Shown here piece by piece: positions 41,559 to 51,415 of a stretch of DNA of 64,000 nucleotides. Every line of letters starts with the position of its first letter. Position 1 is the first letter of the stretch. Both the position numbers and the translations under genes were made by a program. Origin of the DNA: DASCOT01 sp965197275 (lineage in GTDB: Bacteria > Acidobacteriota > UBA890 > WLXD01); contig CBDAMQ010000027.1 of assembly GCA_965197275.1 (NCBI GenBank), forward strand, positions 62,001 through 126,000. The letters run 5' to 3'. Below the pieces are notes generated by a model. That model saw only the letters and a list, made by a program, of their open reading frames with translations. It ran no database searches and was not told the origin of the DNA.

Positions 41559-43988
41559 ATGATTCCGATTCCACGCATGAATCCGATTCCTCGGACGGCT
41601 CCGCGCCCTGGGCAGAGAAAGCAGCGGGCCGGGCGGTCAGTGATCGCAGCGCGTACCCCGCTACGTGGTGTCGCGTTGCTCGGCGTTGCGCTCCTCAGTG
41701 TTGCGGCGGCCTCGCCGGAACCGGCACAGACTGCCCCCGCCGGCGTATCGACGGCGCTTGCGGCAGCGACGACGCCGGTCCGAGGAGCGGCCATGTCCGT
41801 CCGGCGGATGATCGATCCGATGGTCGAGCGCGTCCGCAGCGAGGTCACCATCAACATCGACGCGCGCACCCGGCTCGCTAGCTTCGAGGTGCTCGAGGAG
41901 TTCCGCAACCACGCCGGTCGAGTGCTCGAGGGCGACTACCTGTACGCGATCCCACGCGGGGCGGTGTTTCACAACTTGTCGTTGTTTGCCGGCGAGAACG
42001 AGATGCGCGGCGAGATGCTGCGGGCCGAGCAGGCGCGGGCGATTTACGAGGAGATCGTGCGCAAGCGCCGCGATCCGGCGCTGGTCGAGCTCGCCGGCCG
42101 TGACCTGATTCGCGCTCGGGTGTTTCCGATCGAGCCGGGCGACACCCGCCGCATCATCTTGCGCTACGCCCAGGTGCTCCCGCTATCGGGCGACCTGCTG
42201 CGCATGCGGTTTCCGCGCACCGCCGGTGTGATGGATCTGCGGGGCGAGGGTCAGGAGTGGCTCGTGGAACCGCAGCTGGATATCCGACGGGCAACACCGT
42301 TACCTCGCGCCACGGTCGCAGCGTCGGTGTTGGTTCGCATCGAGAACGCCTCGACGCTGGGCACTCCCTACTCGCCGACGGACGCGATCGATGTGGCTCG
42401 TCGGGCGGGCGACGTGGTGGAGGTACGGCTGCTGGAGGGTGAGCGACCCCCCAGCCACAGCGGCTTCGAGTTGTTCCTGCCACGTCTCGGCTCGACCATC
42501 GGCGCCAGCCTGCTGACGCACGCGCCGGATCCCGGCAACGAGGACAGCTACTTCCTGTTGCTGCTCAACCCGCCTGCGGCCGAGGCCACCGAGACCATCG
42601 CGCGCGATGTGTCGTTGGTGCTCGACGTATCCGGGTCGATGGCTGGCCACAAGCTCCAGCAGGCGCGCGCGGCGATCGAGCAGATGCTGCGCGGTCTGCG
42701 GCAGCAGGATCGCTTCCGTCTGATCACCTTCGCGAGCGCCGTGCGCTCGTACGAGCCTGGGTACCTGTCCGCTACCCCGGACAACGTCGCTCGTGCGGTC
42801 GATTATCTCCAGGCTGTGCCGGCAGACGGCAGCACCAATATCGACGGAGCGCTCCGAACCGCGCTCGAGCCGCGGGTGGTGGCCGGACGGCTGTCGATGG
42901 TGTTGTTTCTCACCGACGGGCTGCCGACGGTGGGCGAGACCGATCCGGTGCGCATCAGCGCCTCGGCGGAGCGGCTACGTGACGGCGAGCGTGTGTTCGC
43001 CTTCGGGGTGGGCGACGACGTCAACGCCTACTTACTGGATCGTCTGGCCGAGGCCGGTCGCGGCACGGTCGACTATGTGCGCCCGGGCGAGGACGTCGAG
43101 AGCGCCGTGGCCGCCCTCGGCCGCCGCATCGGTGCTCCGGTGCTGTCGGATCTACGCATCGTCTCGGCGCCGGCGACCATCGAGGATCTCCATCCGGGGC
43201 CCCTGCCGGATCTGTTCCACGGCCAGGAGCTGGTGGTCACGGGACGCTATCGCGGCGGTGGTGCCGGCAGCCTGGTGCTGGAGGGCGAGCGCGGTGGCCG
43301 ACGCGAGCAGTTTGCCTTCCCGGTCGAGTTCCCGCGGCGTCAGCGCGACAATGACTACGTGGCGCGCTTGTGGGCCTCGCGCAAAGTCGGCGCGCTCACC
43401 GCACAGTTGCGGCTGCACGGCACCGATCGAGAGCTGGTCGAGGAGATCCGCAATCTCGGACTGCGCTACGGCGTGCTCACCGAGTACACCTCGTACCTGG
43501 TACAGGAGCCCGGGCTGGCCGATGACCGCGAGGAGGCACAGCGTCGCGCCGAACGCTTCGCCCGGCCGCCCACCGAGCAGACCGGCGAGACTGCGTTGCG
43601 GCAGGCGATCGCCAGCAAGCGGTTGCGCGTCGCCTCGTCGCTGGCCGAGGCCGACGAGGCCCTCGCCGCGGCGCCGGCAATCGGTGGCAGGGTCGCCAAA
43701 GCGTCGACCTGGCGTCGTGTTGGCCGCCGCCTGTTCGTCGACGGCGCCGACGGTCTGCGCGACGTGCGCGCCAACACCGCATTGCCGGCCCTGAGCGTGG
43801 CGCCGTACAGCGGCGACTGGTTCGAGCTGCAGCGGCAGTTCCCCGGTCTACAGCCCGCCTTGGCCCTGGGCGAGAGCGTTATCATCGCTGGTGAAGGGCT
43901 CGTGCTGCGTATCGAGCCGGACGGCGCCCCGCTGGGCGTCGCCGATTGGTCGCTGCTGCGCCGGGCCTTTGCAGCCGAAGCACGATAG
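41559..43988 (+). CDS. VIT and von Willebrand factor A domain protein
   Basis: An 809-residue protein. After an N-terminal tandem MIPIPR-MNPIPR repeat (an 18-base DNA duplication) and a signal/anchor (LRGVALLGVALLSVAAA), it has a VIT domain (residues about 80-220; SEVTINIDARTRLASFEVLE, YEEIVRKRRDPALVE) and a VWA domain with MIDAS DVSGSM near residue 355 and TDGLPT near 450. The C-terminal 200 residues carry no known motif. This VIT-VWA layout resembles inter-alpha-trypsin heavy chains. It is followed in 60 bases by an ECF sigma factor and anti-sigma gene, suggesting envelope signalling. Confidence 0.88.
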   Translation: MIPIPRMNPIPRTAPRPGQRKQRAGRSVIAARTPLRGVALLGVALLSVAAASPEPAQTAPAGVSTALAAATTPVRGAAMSVRRMIDPMVERVRSEVTINIDARTRLASFEVLEEFRNHAGRVLEGDYLYAIPRGAVFHNLSLFAGENEMRGEMLRAEQARAIYEEIVRKRRDPALVELAGRDLIRARVFPIEPGDTRRIILRYAQVLPLSGDLLRMRFPRTAGVMDLRGEGQEWLVEPQLDIRRATPLPRATVAASVLVRIENASTLGTPYSPTDAIDVARRAGDVVEVRLLEGERPPSHSGFELFLPRLGSTIGASLLTHAPDPGNEDSYFLLLLNPPAAEATETIARDVSLVLDVSGSMAGHKLQQARAAIEQMLRGLRQQDRFRLITFASAVRSYEPGYLSATPDNVARAVDYLQAVPADGSTNIDGALRTALEPRVVAGRLSMVLFLTDGLPTVGETDPVRISASAERLRDGERVFAFGVGDDVNAYLLDRLAEAGRGTVDYVRPGEDVESAVAALGRRIGAPVLSDLRIVSAPATIEDLHPGPLPDLFHGQELVVTGRYRGGGAGSLVLEGERGGRREQFAFPVEFPRRQRDNDYVARLWASRKVGALTAQLRLHGTDRELVEEIRNLGLRYGVLTEYTSYLVQEPGLADDREEAQRRAERFARPPTEQTGETALRQAIASKRLRVASSLAEADEALAAAPAIGGRVAKASTWRRVGRRLFVDGADGLRDVRANTALPALSVAPYSGDWFELQRQFPGLQPALALGESVIIAGEGLVLRIEPDGAPLGVADWSLLRRAFAAEAR

Positions 43989-44048
43989 CCGTAGCAGGGG
44001 AGTCGGGAGCCCGCGGCGCTGGGGCTCCCGGCCACCCGGGAGCAACGC

Positions 44049-44549
44049 GTGGATCTGGAGCAGGTCTACAGACAGCAGTACGGTCCGCTGGTCGGGTTCA
44101 TCAACCGCAGGCTGGGCGACTTGGCGCGCTCCGAGGAGCTCGCCCAGGAGGCTTTCGTGCGCGCTATTCGCAGCCGACCCGCCAATCCCAAGAGCTGGCT
44201 GTACGCGGTGGCGGCGAACTTGGTTCGCGACGAGGGTCGTCGGATCGCCGTGCGGCGAAGTCATCTGCGCCTGGTGGCAGGGTCGGAGGTCGGCGATGCG
44301 GCGCCCGACGAGGATATGGAGCGGCGGCAGCGACAGGAACGAGTTCAGGCTGCGCTCGCGGAGCTTTCGGACCGTGACCGCAACGCGCTGATGCTCAAGG
44401 AGCAGGGCTTTTCGTACGACGAGATCGCCGAGCGGCTGAGCCTCTCGGCCGGATCGATGGGCACCACCCTGGCCCGCGCCCGCAAGCGGCTGGCCGCAGC
44501 GTGGGAACGCCAGCAGCAGGAAAGAGGAGCGAGCGATGCCACACGTTGA
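44049..44549 (+). CDS. ECF-type RNA polymerase sigma factor
   Basis: A 166-residue extracytoplasmic-function sigma factor. Region 2 includes VYRQQYGPLVGFINRRLGDL, SEELAQEAFVRAIRSRP and SWLYAVAANLVRDEGRR; region 4 has LSDRDRNALMLKEQGFSYDE and IAERLSLSAGSMGTTLARAR with the HTH. GTG 44049. It overlaps the anti-sigma gene by 14 bases. No promoter resembling its own target was identified. Confidence 0.88.
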   Translation: MDLEQVYRQQYGPLVGFINRRLGDLARSEELAQEAFVRAIRSRPANPKSWLYAVAANLVRDEGRRIAVRRSHLRLVAGSEVGDAAPDEDMERRQRQERVQAALAELSDRDRNALMLKEQGFSYDEIAERLSLSAGSMGTTLARARKRLAAAWERQQQERGASDATR

Positions 44550-45897
44550 AGAAGGGCAGGTACACGCCTACTTGGACGGCGAGTGCACCGCGGCCGAGCG
44601 CGCCGCGCTGGAGCTCCATATCCAGGAATGTGTGCCCTGCTCGATCCTGATGGAGGAGTCTGCGGCAACGAAGTCGCTGGCCACTCAGCTGGTGGGCGAG
44701 CTGGCACCCGATGTCGAGGCGCCGGCGTGGCAGGCGCTGCTGGATCGCGTCGACGAGGGTGTCGACGATGGCCCCGAAGAGCGCACTGTGCCGATGCCGC
44801 GACCACAGCGCGCCTGGCGTCGCCAGCTTGCTTGGGCGGCGACGCTGGTGCTGGCCTTCACGCTCGGCTGGCATTCCAGCCAGGGCTTTGCGCCGAACAG
44901 GTCGAATCTGACCGGCGAGGTTCGACTGGTCGAGCCGGTCGGGGGAGGGCCGAACGACCAAAGCGCCGCCGATCCGGTGGCATCGAGTTCGGCAGCACCG
45001 CCGCCGGTCGAGGGGCCAGCCGCATCCAGCTCGTCAGCGCCGCCGTCGGTCGAGCCACGGGAGTCCCCGCAGCGATCGTTGCGGGCTGCCAAGGCGTCGC
45101 CTGTTCCTGCCCTCGACGAGGCCGCTGCTCAACAGCCTACGGCTCGCGAGCTTGCTGCTGACGGATCTGTCGATGACGACGCTGCTGCCGCGCCGCCGGC
45201 GCCGCGGTCAGCGGTCGCTCAGCCGGCAGCCGCGGCCGCCGAGCGTCTGCGCCGGCGCGCTCGTTCCGAGGAGGTTACAACTCGGGAGGCGCTCGTCGGT
45301 GCGGCAGTGGCGGAGCTCGAACAAGACCGGGCGGTAGCCTCGGTTCGCCAGGAGGCGCCGCCGGCCCCGCCCGCGGCGGCGGCCGCGGGCGTCGCGCCGC
45401 CGCCGACCGAGACCGAATCGGCATTGTTGCGCCGCGACTTCCGTGTCGCCGACAAGATGGCGTCGATCGACGCGCTTGCCGCCGAGGAATGGCTTGGTGC
45501 GGCGCCGCTGCGGCTCGTCGGTGCCACCGAGATCGATGTGTCGGTCGGTCCCGGCGGCGGATTGCCCGACGCCTTCAGTGGTCGGCCCATGTTGCGTCAC
45601 CGGTACGTTCTCGACGACGGCGCCGAGATCACCCTGTTGCAGCAACACGTGGAGATGGTGGACGCTGAGCTGGCGGACCTCGATGCCGAGGAACAGGTCG
45701 CGGAGCGTCAACAGCTGGCAGCAGCGGGACGCCGCGGCGTGCGCGACGGGTCCGGTCTGGAACGTGCCGTGTTCAGTGTTCACCCGAGCGGCGAGCGCAT
45801 GCTTCGCTGGCGCGATCGGCGCGGCTACCTTGTATGGCTGCGCGGGCTCGCCGAGGAGGCGCACCTACGGCGGCTGGCCGGCGCACTGCGCCGCTAG
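44536..45897 (+). CDS. Anti-sigma factor with zinc-finger-like (ZAS) domain
   Basis: A 453-residue single-pass membrane protein. The N-terminal ZAS motif has His and Cys in LELHIQECVPC (H-x3-C-x2-C), as in zf-HC2 anti-sigma factors. One helix (RQLAWAATLVLAFTLGWH, about 97-114) crosses the membrane, then a long Ala/Pro/Ser-rich periplasmic part and a structured C-terminal domain (VGATEIDVSVGPGGGLPDAF to ALRR). It should hold the sigma factor inactive until a periplasmic signal. A GTGTTCAGTGTTCACCC stretch near 45772 echoes the repeat at 10455. Confidence 0.85.
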   Translation: MPHVEEGQVHAYLDGECTAAERAALELHIQECVPCSILMEESAATKSLATQLVGELAPDVEAPAWQALLDRVDEGVDDGPEERTVPMPRPQRAWRRQLAWAATLVLAFTLGWHSSQGFAPNRSNLTGEVRLVEPVGGGPNDQSAADPVASSSAAPPPVEGPAASSSSAPPSVEPRESPQRSLRAAKASPVPALDEAAAQQPTARELAADGSVDDDAAAAPPAPRSAVAQPAAAAAERLRRRARSEEVTTREALVGAAVAELEQDRAVASVRQEAPPAPPAAAAAGVAPPPTETESALLRRDFRVADKMASIDALAAEEWLGAAPLRLVGATEIDVSVGPGGGLPDAFSGRPMLRHRYVLDDGAEITLLQQHVEMVDAELADLDAEEQVAERQQLAAAGRRGVRDGSGLERAVFSVHPSGERMLRWRDRRGYLVWLRGLAEEAHLRRLAGALRR

Positions 45898-46098
45898 CGG
45901 TCGCTGGCGACGCCTGACGGTGGCCGCTACCATGCCGGATTCCGGCTGCCGGTCGCGGCCGCACGGAAGATTGGTGCCAGTGAGGACGTGGCCCGCATTG
46001 GCATTGTTTTTTGACGCGCCGATGCGCGCCCAAGACAGGTGCGGACGGGGTGGACCCACGGGCAGCGATCCGAGCTGGCCCCGGAGAGAGTGAAAAGG

Positions 46099-46962
46099 AT
46101 GCGTTGGAGACGCGGACGTCGCAGTAGCAACATCGAGGATCGACGCGGTCAACGCGGCCCGCGCGTACGCCGCGCGCCGGCGATCGGCGGCGGCATGGGC
46201 CTGTTGCTGATCCTCGTGGTGATGTTGCTCGGCGGCGATCCGACCGAGCTACTGACCTTGTTGACCGGCGAGATGGGCGGCGCTGCGACGCCAGCACTGC
46301 CGCGGGCGCCGGGCACCGACGACGAGGTGGGAGATTTCGTCGCCCATGTGCTGGGTGACACCGAAGTCACATGGGACGGTGTGTTCGCCACGTCCGGCGA
46401 GCGCTACCCGGCGCCGACGCTGGTGCTCTACAGCGATGCTGTGCAGTCGGCCTGCGGCTTCAGCAGCGCAGCCACGGGGCCGTTCTATTGTCCCGGCGAT
46501 CAGAAGGTGTATCTGGATCTGTCGTTCCTGCGCGAGCTGCAACGGCTCGGTGCGCCGGGCGACTTCGCGTTCGCCTACGTGATCGCCCACGAGGTCGGGC
46601 ACCACGTGCAACGGATCACCGGAGTGGAGCCCGAGGTGCGTCGCCTCCAGCAGCAGGTCGGCCAGAGTGACGCCAATCGGTTATCGGTGTTGATGGAGCT
46701 GCAGGCCGATTGCTATGCCGGTATCTGGGCCAACGGCGCGCAGCGTCAGCGTGACCTGCTGGAGCCCGGCGATCTCGATGAAGGTCTGGCTGCGGCTGCG
46801 GCGGTCGGCGACGATCGCTTGCAGCGCGCCGCCGGGCGGCAGGTGCAGCCGGAGTCGTTCACTCACGGCACGTCAGCGCAGCGGCAACGCTGGTTCCGCA
46901 CCGGTTTCGATACTGGCGACGTGGCGTCCTGCGACACCTTCGCGGCCGCCGGGATGCGCTAG
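46099..46962 (+). CDS. YpfJ/KPN_02809-family neutral zinc metallopeptidase
   Basis: A 287-residue protein with an N-terminal RGQRGPRVRR, a transmembrane helix (MGLLLILVVMLL), and the zinc motif HEVGHH near residue 163 in YVIAHEVGHHVQRITGVE. The later LMELQADCYAGIWAN and FTHGTSAQRQRWFRTGFDTG are hallmarks of the family. ATG 46099 is chosen because an AAGG box is directly upstream; ATG 46039 is possible. Physiological substrate unknown. Confidence 0.87.
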   Translation: MRWRRGRRSSNIEDRRGQRGPRVRRAPAIGGGMGLLLILVVMLLGGDPTELLTLLTGEMGGAATPALPRAPGTDDEVGDFVAHVLGDTEVTWDGVFATSGERYPAPTLVLYSDAVQSACGFSSAATGPFYCPGDQKVYLDLSFLRELQRLGAPGDFAFAYVIAHEVGHHVQRITGVEPEVRRLQQQVGQSDANRLSVLMELQADCYAGIWANGAQRQRDLLEPGDLDEGLAAAAAVGDDRLQRAAGRQVQPESFTHGTSAQRQRWFRTGFDTGDVASCDTFAAAGMR

Positions 46963-46998
46963 TCGCACCCAGACCCAGGCCAGTTTCACCACCGCCTG

Positions 46999-47332
46999 CT
47001 AGCGCCGATAGTTGGCACCCACGACTCCGGCCAGCAGCCACACGAGGCCGAACAGACCGTCGTGCAGCAGGCCGCCGCCGAGCGCGCCGACGAACGTCGG
47101 CAGCACGAACGCCAACCCCCCAGAGCCATCCCGGCGCGCTCACTCGCATCGACAGGAACCGTGCGAGTCCGAAGACCACGAACGCGATGACCGCCGCAGC
47201 GGCGAGCTCCACCAGAAGACCGAGCAGGTGAGCGATGCCCAGGAGCGAGTGCGCCAGCGCGCCGATGAGCACCAGTACCACCACCCCGAGAACCGTTACC
47301 AGCGACCCCTGCGAGCGCGGCGGTGCGGTCAT
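46999..47332 (-). pseudogene. Small membrane protein gene with a frameshift in a C6 run
   Basis: ATG 47332 reads MTAPPRSQGSLVTVLGVVVL with hydrophobic segments to GWLWG; then the frame breaks at six C (47116-47121). Dropping one base continues as LAFVLPTFVGALGGGLLHDG and ends ANYRR and TAG at 46999. The restored protein is about 110 residues with three helices. Because the break is in a homopolymer, a sequencing error is the simplest reading. It is divergent from the permease gene. Confidence 0.7.
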
Positions 47333-47424
47333 GTGACTCCATCGCGTTGGTGTTCCAGGCTGCGAGCAGTTTACCCTCCGACGTACCGTCACCGAATCCG
47401 ATCCGACCCTGCCGTCCGCGCTCC

Positions 47425-49824
47425 ATGACCGCATTGCCAGGTGTATCGACCGAGATACGCGCCGCGCTGCGAGGCCTGCGTCGACGCCCCGCGACCACGG
47501 CGGCCGCCGCATTGACGCTCGGTCTCGGTGTTGCCGTTGCCGGTCTGGGTGCCGCCACTCTGGAGCAGATGCTGCTGCGACGGTTGCCGTTCGAAGACCC
47601 GGCAAGTCTGTTCACGCTTTACGAGACGCGACGAGAGCACAACGCGGTCCGCACGTTGTCGTACCCGGAGTTTCAGTCGCTGCAGCTCGATCTGGCGCAA
47701 CGAGCGCAGCTGGCTGCCTTCGTTCGCGTCTGGGCTGCGCTCGGCGATACCGACCAGCCGGCGCAAGTAGTGGGCGAGCTGGTCACCCCCGATTACTTCG
47801 CCATCCTCGCCGTTGAGCCTGCCCTCGGTCGTTTCTTCGATCGCACTGCATCAGCGAGCGATGTAGCGGTGTTGAGCCACGGCTTGTGGCAACGGCGGTT
47901 CGGCGGTGCCGAGCACATCGTCGGTCAACAGATACGCCTGAACCGCAGCGCTGTCACTGTCATCGGTGTGGCGCCGGCCGGCTTCAGAGGTCCTGCGTGG
48001 CGCCCGGAGTTCTGGCTGCCGATCGAAGCGCATGCGGCGATCTTTGGCGATGACGTCGAGCTGTCGGCTGAGCCGGCGACGCACTGGCTGCAGACTATTG
48101 GTCGTCTGACCTCGGCGGCCGGTCGGGGTGTCGGCGCCGGCCAGATCCTCGATAGGGTGGATCACTCCGGCGAGCCGGAGCGATCGGGTGTCTGGGAGCT
48201 GGAGATGCTGCCCGCCCGTCAGCTGCGTTTCTTTCCCACCTATCGGTTTGCGGTGGCGCGCGTCGTCGGCGGGTTCGAGATCCTCGCGTTGCTGGTGTTG
48301 GTGACCGCGGCAGCGAACCTGTCGACGATGATGATTGCCCAGGGCCAATCGCGGACAGCTGAAATGGCCGTCCGGCGGGCACTTGGCGCACGTCGCCACC
48401 AACTGGCCCGCCGGCTGGCGGCAGAGGTCGGAGTCGTCGGAGTGGCCGGGACGTTGCTGGGGCTGTTGCTGATGAAAGTCGGGAGTCCTCTGGCAGCGAC
48501 CTTGTCATTGCCTGTCCCGGTGCGGCTCGAGCTTGCTTTCGACGCCGGTGCGGCGGCTTGGGCGGCCGCCGCGGGCCTCGCAGGCTGTGTGCTCTTGGGA
48601 CTGCTCGTCGGTGCCGTGGAGCTGCGGGAGGGGAGCTTTCGGCAACTCCGCGGCGGCGACATGCGCGAGTCACGGGTGACGGCCGCATTGGTCGTAGCGC
48701 AGGTGGCCGCGTCGACTATCTTGCTCGTCGCGATGAGCCTGCTCGTGCGCAGTGCTTGGAATACGGCGAGCATCGATCCTGGTTTTCGGACATCGGGAAT
48801 CGCCACGGCGAGCGTGACCCTCGACGACAGCGTCTACGACGAGGGCACAGGCGGCGCTCTGTACGTCGCGCTACAGCGCGAGTTGGCGGGACATCCGCTC
48901 ATCTCCGAATCTGCGATCACCTCGGTGCTGCCGTTGCAGTTCATCCGATCGAACGTCGAGGTGACCTCTTCTCGACGTGCTGCCCCAGAGATCGCGGCCC
49001 GGCTGGCCTCAGTGTCCGCCGGCTACTTCGAGCTGCTGCGGATTCCGATACTGGCCGGCAGATCGATCGCCGAAACAGATGTGGTTGACAGCGCTCAGGT
49101 GGCGGTGGTCAACGGGACATTGGCGCGGATTCTTGGCGGAGATGTTGTCGGAACGCGAATCCAGTTGGGCCTCGAATCGCAGCCGCGGCTCGTCGTTGGC
49201 GTCGTCGCCGACTTCAAGTACAACGTTCTCACCGAGACCGACATACCGTTCGTCCATGTGCCGCTGCAGCAGATGTACTGGCCGCAGGTGAGCATCATGT
49301 TGGATGGGCGTGACCCGCAGCTGCTGACTATGGTTGCGGCGCTACGCGATGTGCTCGATCGGCGCGACCCTCTGATACCGATCGACGAGCCCAGGCTGCT
49401 GAGCACGCTTCACGATGATGCGGCCGCCGAGTCACGCGCCAGCGCTGCGATTGCCAGCACGTTCGGTGCGGCCGGGCTACTGCTTGCCATCACCGGCCAG
49501 TACGCAATGCTGGCGCACTCGCTGGCGAGGCGGCGCCGTGAGATGGCGATCCGATCGGCGCTCGGCGCCACCCCTCGTGTTCTGCGCCGAGAGGCGCTGA
49601 TGGTGCCAGCTCGATCAGTGCTCGCGGGGATCGCACTCGGGCTCCTCGGCGCCAACCTGACCGCGGGGGCCCTGTCGGCATCACTGGTAGGCGTTCCGTC
49701 GCGTGACCTGCCGAGCTTGGTTGCCACCGCGATGGTCGTGATTGCAGCTGCCGTCAGCGTGGCGTGGCTGCCCGCCAGTCGATCCGCGCGCCAGCATCCC
49801 GCCGACGTTTTGCGCGCCGAATGA
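47425..49824 (+). CDS. FtsX/MacB-type permease (ADOP-like)
   Basis: A 799-residue permease. An N-terminal helix (TTAAAALTLGLGVAVAGLGA) and a periplasmic MacB-type domain (VGELVTPDYFAILAVEPALG, VSRGLW-like SHGLWQRRFGG, VIGVAPAGFRGPAWRPEFWL) precede two FtsX-type helix blocks (FEILALLVLVTAAANLSTMM; GLLLAITGQYAMLAHSLARR) and a second such unit. The TALPGVSTEIRAALRGLRRRP start is typical of ADOP permeases. No ABC ATPase is encoded nearby. ATG 47425 removes a longer unrelated N-terminus. Probably a stand-alone membrane complex of unknown cargo. Confidence 0.82.
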   Translation: MTALPGVSTEIRAALRGLRRRPATTAAAALTLGLGVAVAGLGAATLEQMLLRRLPFEDPASLFTLYETRREHNAVRTLSYPEFQSLQLDLAQRAQLAAFVRVWAALGDTDQPAQVVGELVTPDYFAILAVEPALGRFFDRTASASDVAVLSHGLWQRRFGGAEHIVGQQIRLNRSAVTVIGVAPAGFRGPAWRPEFWLPIEAHAAIFGDDVELSAEPATHWLQTIGRLTSAAGRGVGAGQILDRVDHSGEPERSGVWELEMLPARQLRFFPTYRFAVARVVGGFEILALLVLVTAAANLSTMMIAQGQSRTAEMAVRRALGARRHQLARRLAAEVGVVGVAGTLLGLLLMKVGSPLAATLSLPVPVRLELAFDAGAAAWAAAAGLAGCVLLGLLVGAVELREGSFRQLRGGDMRESRVTAALVVAQVAASTILLVAMSLLVRSAWNTASIDPGFRTSGIATASVTLDDSVYDEGTGGALYVALQRELAGHPLISESAITSVLPLQFIRSNVEVTSSRRAAPEIAARLASVSAGYFELLRIPILAGRSIAETDVVDSAQVAVVNGTLARILGGDVVGTRIQLGLESQPRLVVGVVADFKYNVLTETDIPFVHVPLQQMYWPQVSIMLDGRDPQLLTMVAALRDVLDRRDPLIPIDEPRLLSTLHDDAAAESRASAAIASTFGAAGLLLAITGQYAMLAHSLARRRREMAIRSALGATPRVLRREALMVPARSVLAGIALGLLGANLTAGALSASLVGVPSRDLPSLVATAMVVIAAAVSVAWLPASRSARQHPADVLRAE

Positions 49825-49889
49825 TCCTTCGGCTGGCCCTGTCGACCCGCGAGCGCTTGCCAGGAAGTCGGCAGCATGAAAGCGGCCTG

Positions 49890-50723
49890 CTAGCGGAACG
49901 CGATGTCGATGACCTCGCATACCTGTCGGTAGCCGATGCGGCGGTAGATGGTGTTCGACGTCGGGTTTGCCATGTCGGTGTAGAGGAAACACAGGTTGCG
50001 GCCCCGGCCGAGGTACAGCTGGCTAAGCTCGGCGACCAGGATCGAGGCGTAACCTCGGCCGCGCTGCGCCGGTGGTGTGTAGACATAGCCGATTCGGATG
50101 CCGGTGGCGGTTGGGTCCATCGCTGCGGCCATGGCGACAACGGCACCGTCCTCCCAGACGTACATCGAGCATTGCTCGACGAGCCGCGTTGTCAGGCCAC
50201 GCGGATCCGGGTGCTCGACGCCGGTCTCCTCGACGAAGCGGATTCCCCAGTCGCTCAACTGCTCCAGGTCTGCTGCCGACGCGCGTCGGATGGCGCCCGA
50301 AGGCGGCGACGCCGGCGGCACAACGGTGTCGAGGCAGTAGATGCCGTTGCGCATTGACACCTCGCATGCGACTCGATGGTGCGCCGCCCACGATTCTGCG
50401 AACCGGGTCGTCGCCGATGCGGGCCCGCCGACGGCGTGTATCGAGGGGTATACCGAAGCGACGCTTGCTACCAGTGGATTGATCGCCGCCAACGGCATGC
50501 GCGTCAGCGCCAGCTTGTACGGCGGGGTGCGGAAGGCGCAGCCGCTGACCTTGCCGTCGTCCTCGACGGTGGCCAGATAGATGGGATCCCCGTACGAGTG
50601 GTCGCCATTCAGGAGGGCGTTGGCGATGCCGAGCACGAGGTTGTTCTCGGCCTCGGCGCGAAGCAGCCATGCTTGCGCCCGATGAAGGAACGCGGCGGCA
50701 TCGGGGTGTCGAATGATCTCCAT
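49890..50723 (-). CDS. GNAT-family acetyltransferase
   Basis: A 277-residue protein. The C-terminal GNAT domain contains GIRIGYVYTPPAQRGRGYAS with the acetyl-CoA-binding R/Q-x-x-G-x-G/A, and NTIYRRIGYRQVCEVIDIAF. The N-terminal part (FLHRAQAWLLRAEAENNLVL) may be a second, degenerate GNAT lobe. ATG 50723; the frame extends to 50852 without added homology. Substrate unknown. It is convergent with the permease and divergent from DoxX. Confidence 0.82.
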   Translation of the reverse strand: MEIIRHPDAAAFLHRAQAWLLRAEAENNLVLGIANALLNGDHSYGDPIYLATVEDDGKVSGCAFRTPPYKLALTRMPLAAINPLVASVASVYPSIHAVGGPASATTRFAESWAAHHRVACEVSMRNGIYCLDTVVPPASPPSGAIRRASAADLEQLSDWGIRFVEETGVEHPDPRGLTTRLVEQCSMYVWEDGAVVAMAAAMDPTATGIRIGYVYTPPAQRGRGYASILVAELSQLYLGRGRNLCFLYTDMANPTSNTIYRRIGYRQVCEVIDIAFR

Positions 50724-50896
50724 GGCACATCGGAATGTCGGCAGGCGGTCGAGCCAGAGAGGGACCGTCCTCATCCTACGATGGGACCCGGCACGAGTTT
50801 CGCGGATGGTGCTCGCAGCGGCCGGCCGGAGCGCGATCGGCGGAGTCCGCATCGCTACAATGGAGCCACGCGGTCCGCGCAGGGCTCCTCGAAGGG

Positions 50897-51415
50897 ATGG
50901 CGATGATCACTACGCTCGACAGCATTCATCGGCGAATCGTCAACCTGCCGCTGACGTCCGCGTTCACCACGCTGACGCGAGTTCTGCTCGCCATCGGATT
51001 CATTCCGCCGGGCCTGACAAAGCTGCTCGGCACCCGCTTTACCCTGATCCCCGCCGAGGCCTCGGCCATCGGGCTGTTCTTCGAGGGGTTCTTCCAGAGC
51101 GGTGAGTACTATGGATTCGTCGGGCTCATGCAGGTGGTTGCCGGGGTACTGCTGCTGGTTCCGCGCACGGCGCTGCTCGGAGCGCTGATTTACCTGCCGA
51201 TCATCGGAAACATCTTCGTCATCACGGTGGCGATGGGGTTCCAGGGAACGTGGGTGATCGCCGGGCTGATGTTGCTGGCCGATGTGTACCTGTTGGCCTG
51301 GGACTACGACCGTCTACGCACCGTGCTGTTTCGTGATCCGCCGCCATTGCCGTCCGACCACCGGCCGCCGCGGCGCGGCCTGGTGGCGCGATTGCGGGTC
51401 GCCGTTCAGCGCTGA
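50897..51415 (+). CDS. DoxX-like membrane protein
   Basis: A 172-residue protein with four hydrophobic helices: LTRVLLAIGFIPPGLTKLLG, YGFVGLMQVVAGVLLLVPRT, LLGALIYLPIIGNIFVITVA and TWVIAGLMLLADVYLLAWDY. The first-helix LAIGFIPPGLTKLLG pattern resembles DoxX-family proteins. ATG 50897 or 50903. It overlaps the convergent Sel1 gene by 10 bases. Role uncertain; DoxX relatives act in redox homeostasis. Confidence 0.7.
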   Translation: MAMITTLDSIHRRIVNLPLTSAFTTLTRVLLAIGFIPPGLTKLLGTRFTLIPAEASAIGLFFEGFFQSGEYYGFVGLMQVVAGVLLLVPRTALLGALIYLPIIGNIFVITVAMGFQGTWVIAGLMLLADVYLLAWDYDRLRTVLFRDPPPLPSDHRPPRRGLVARLRVAVQR

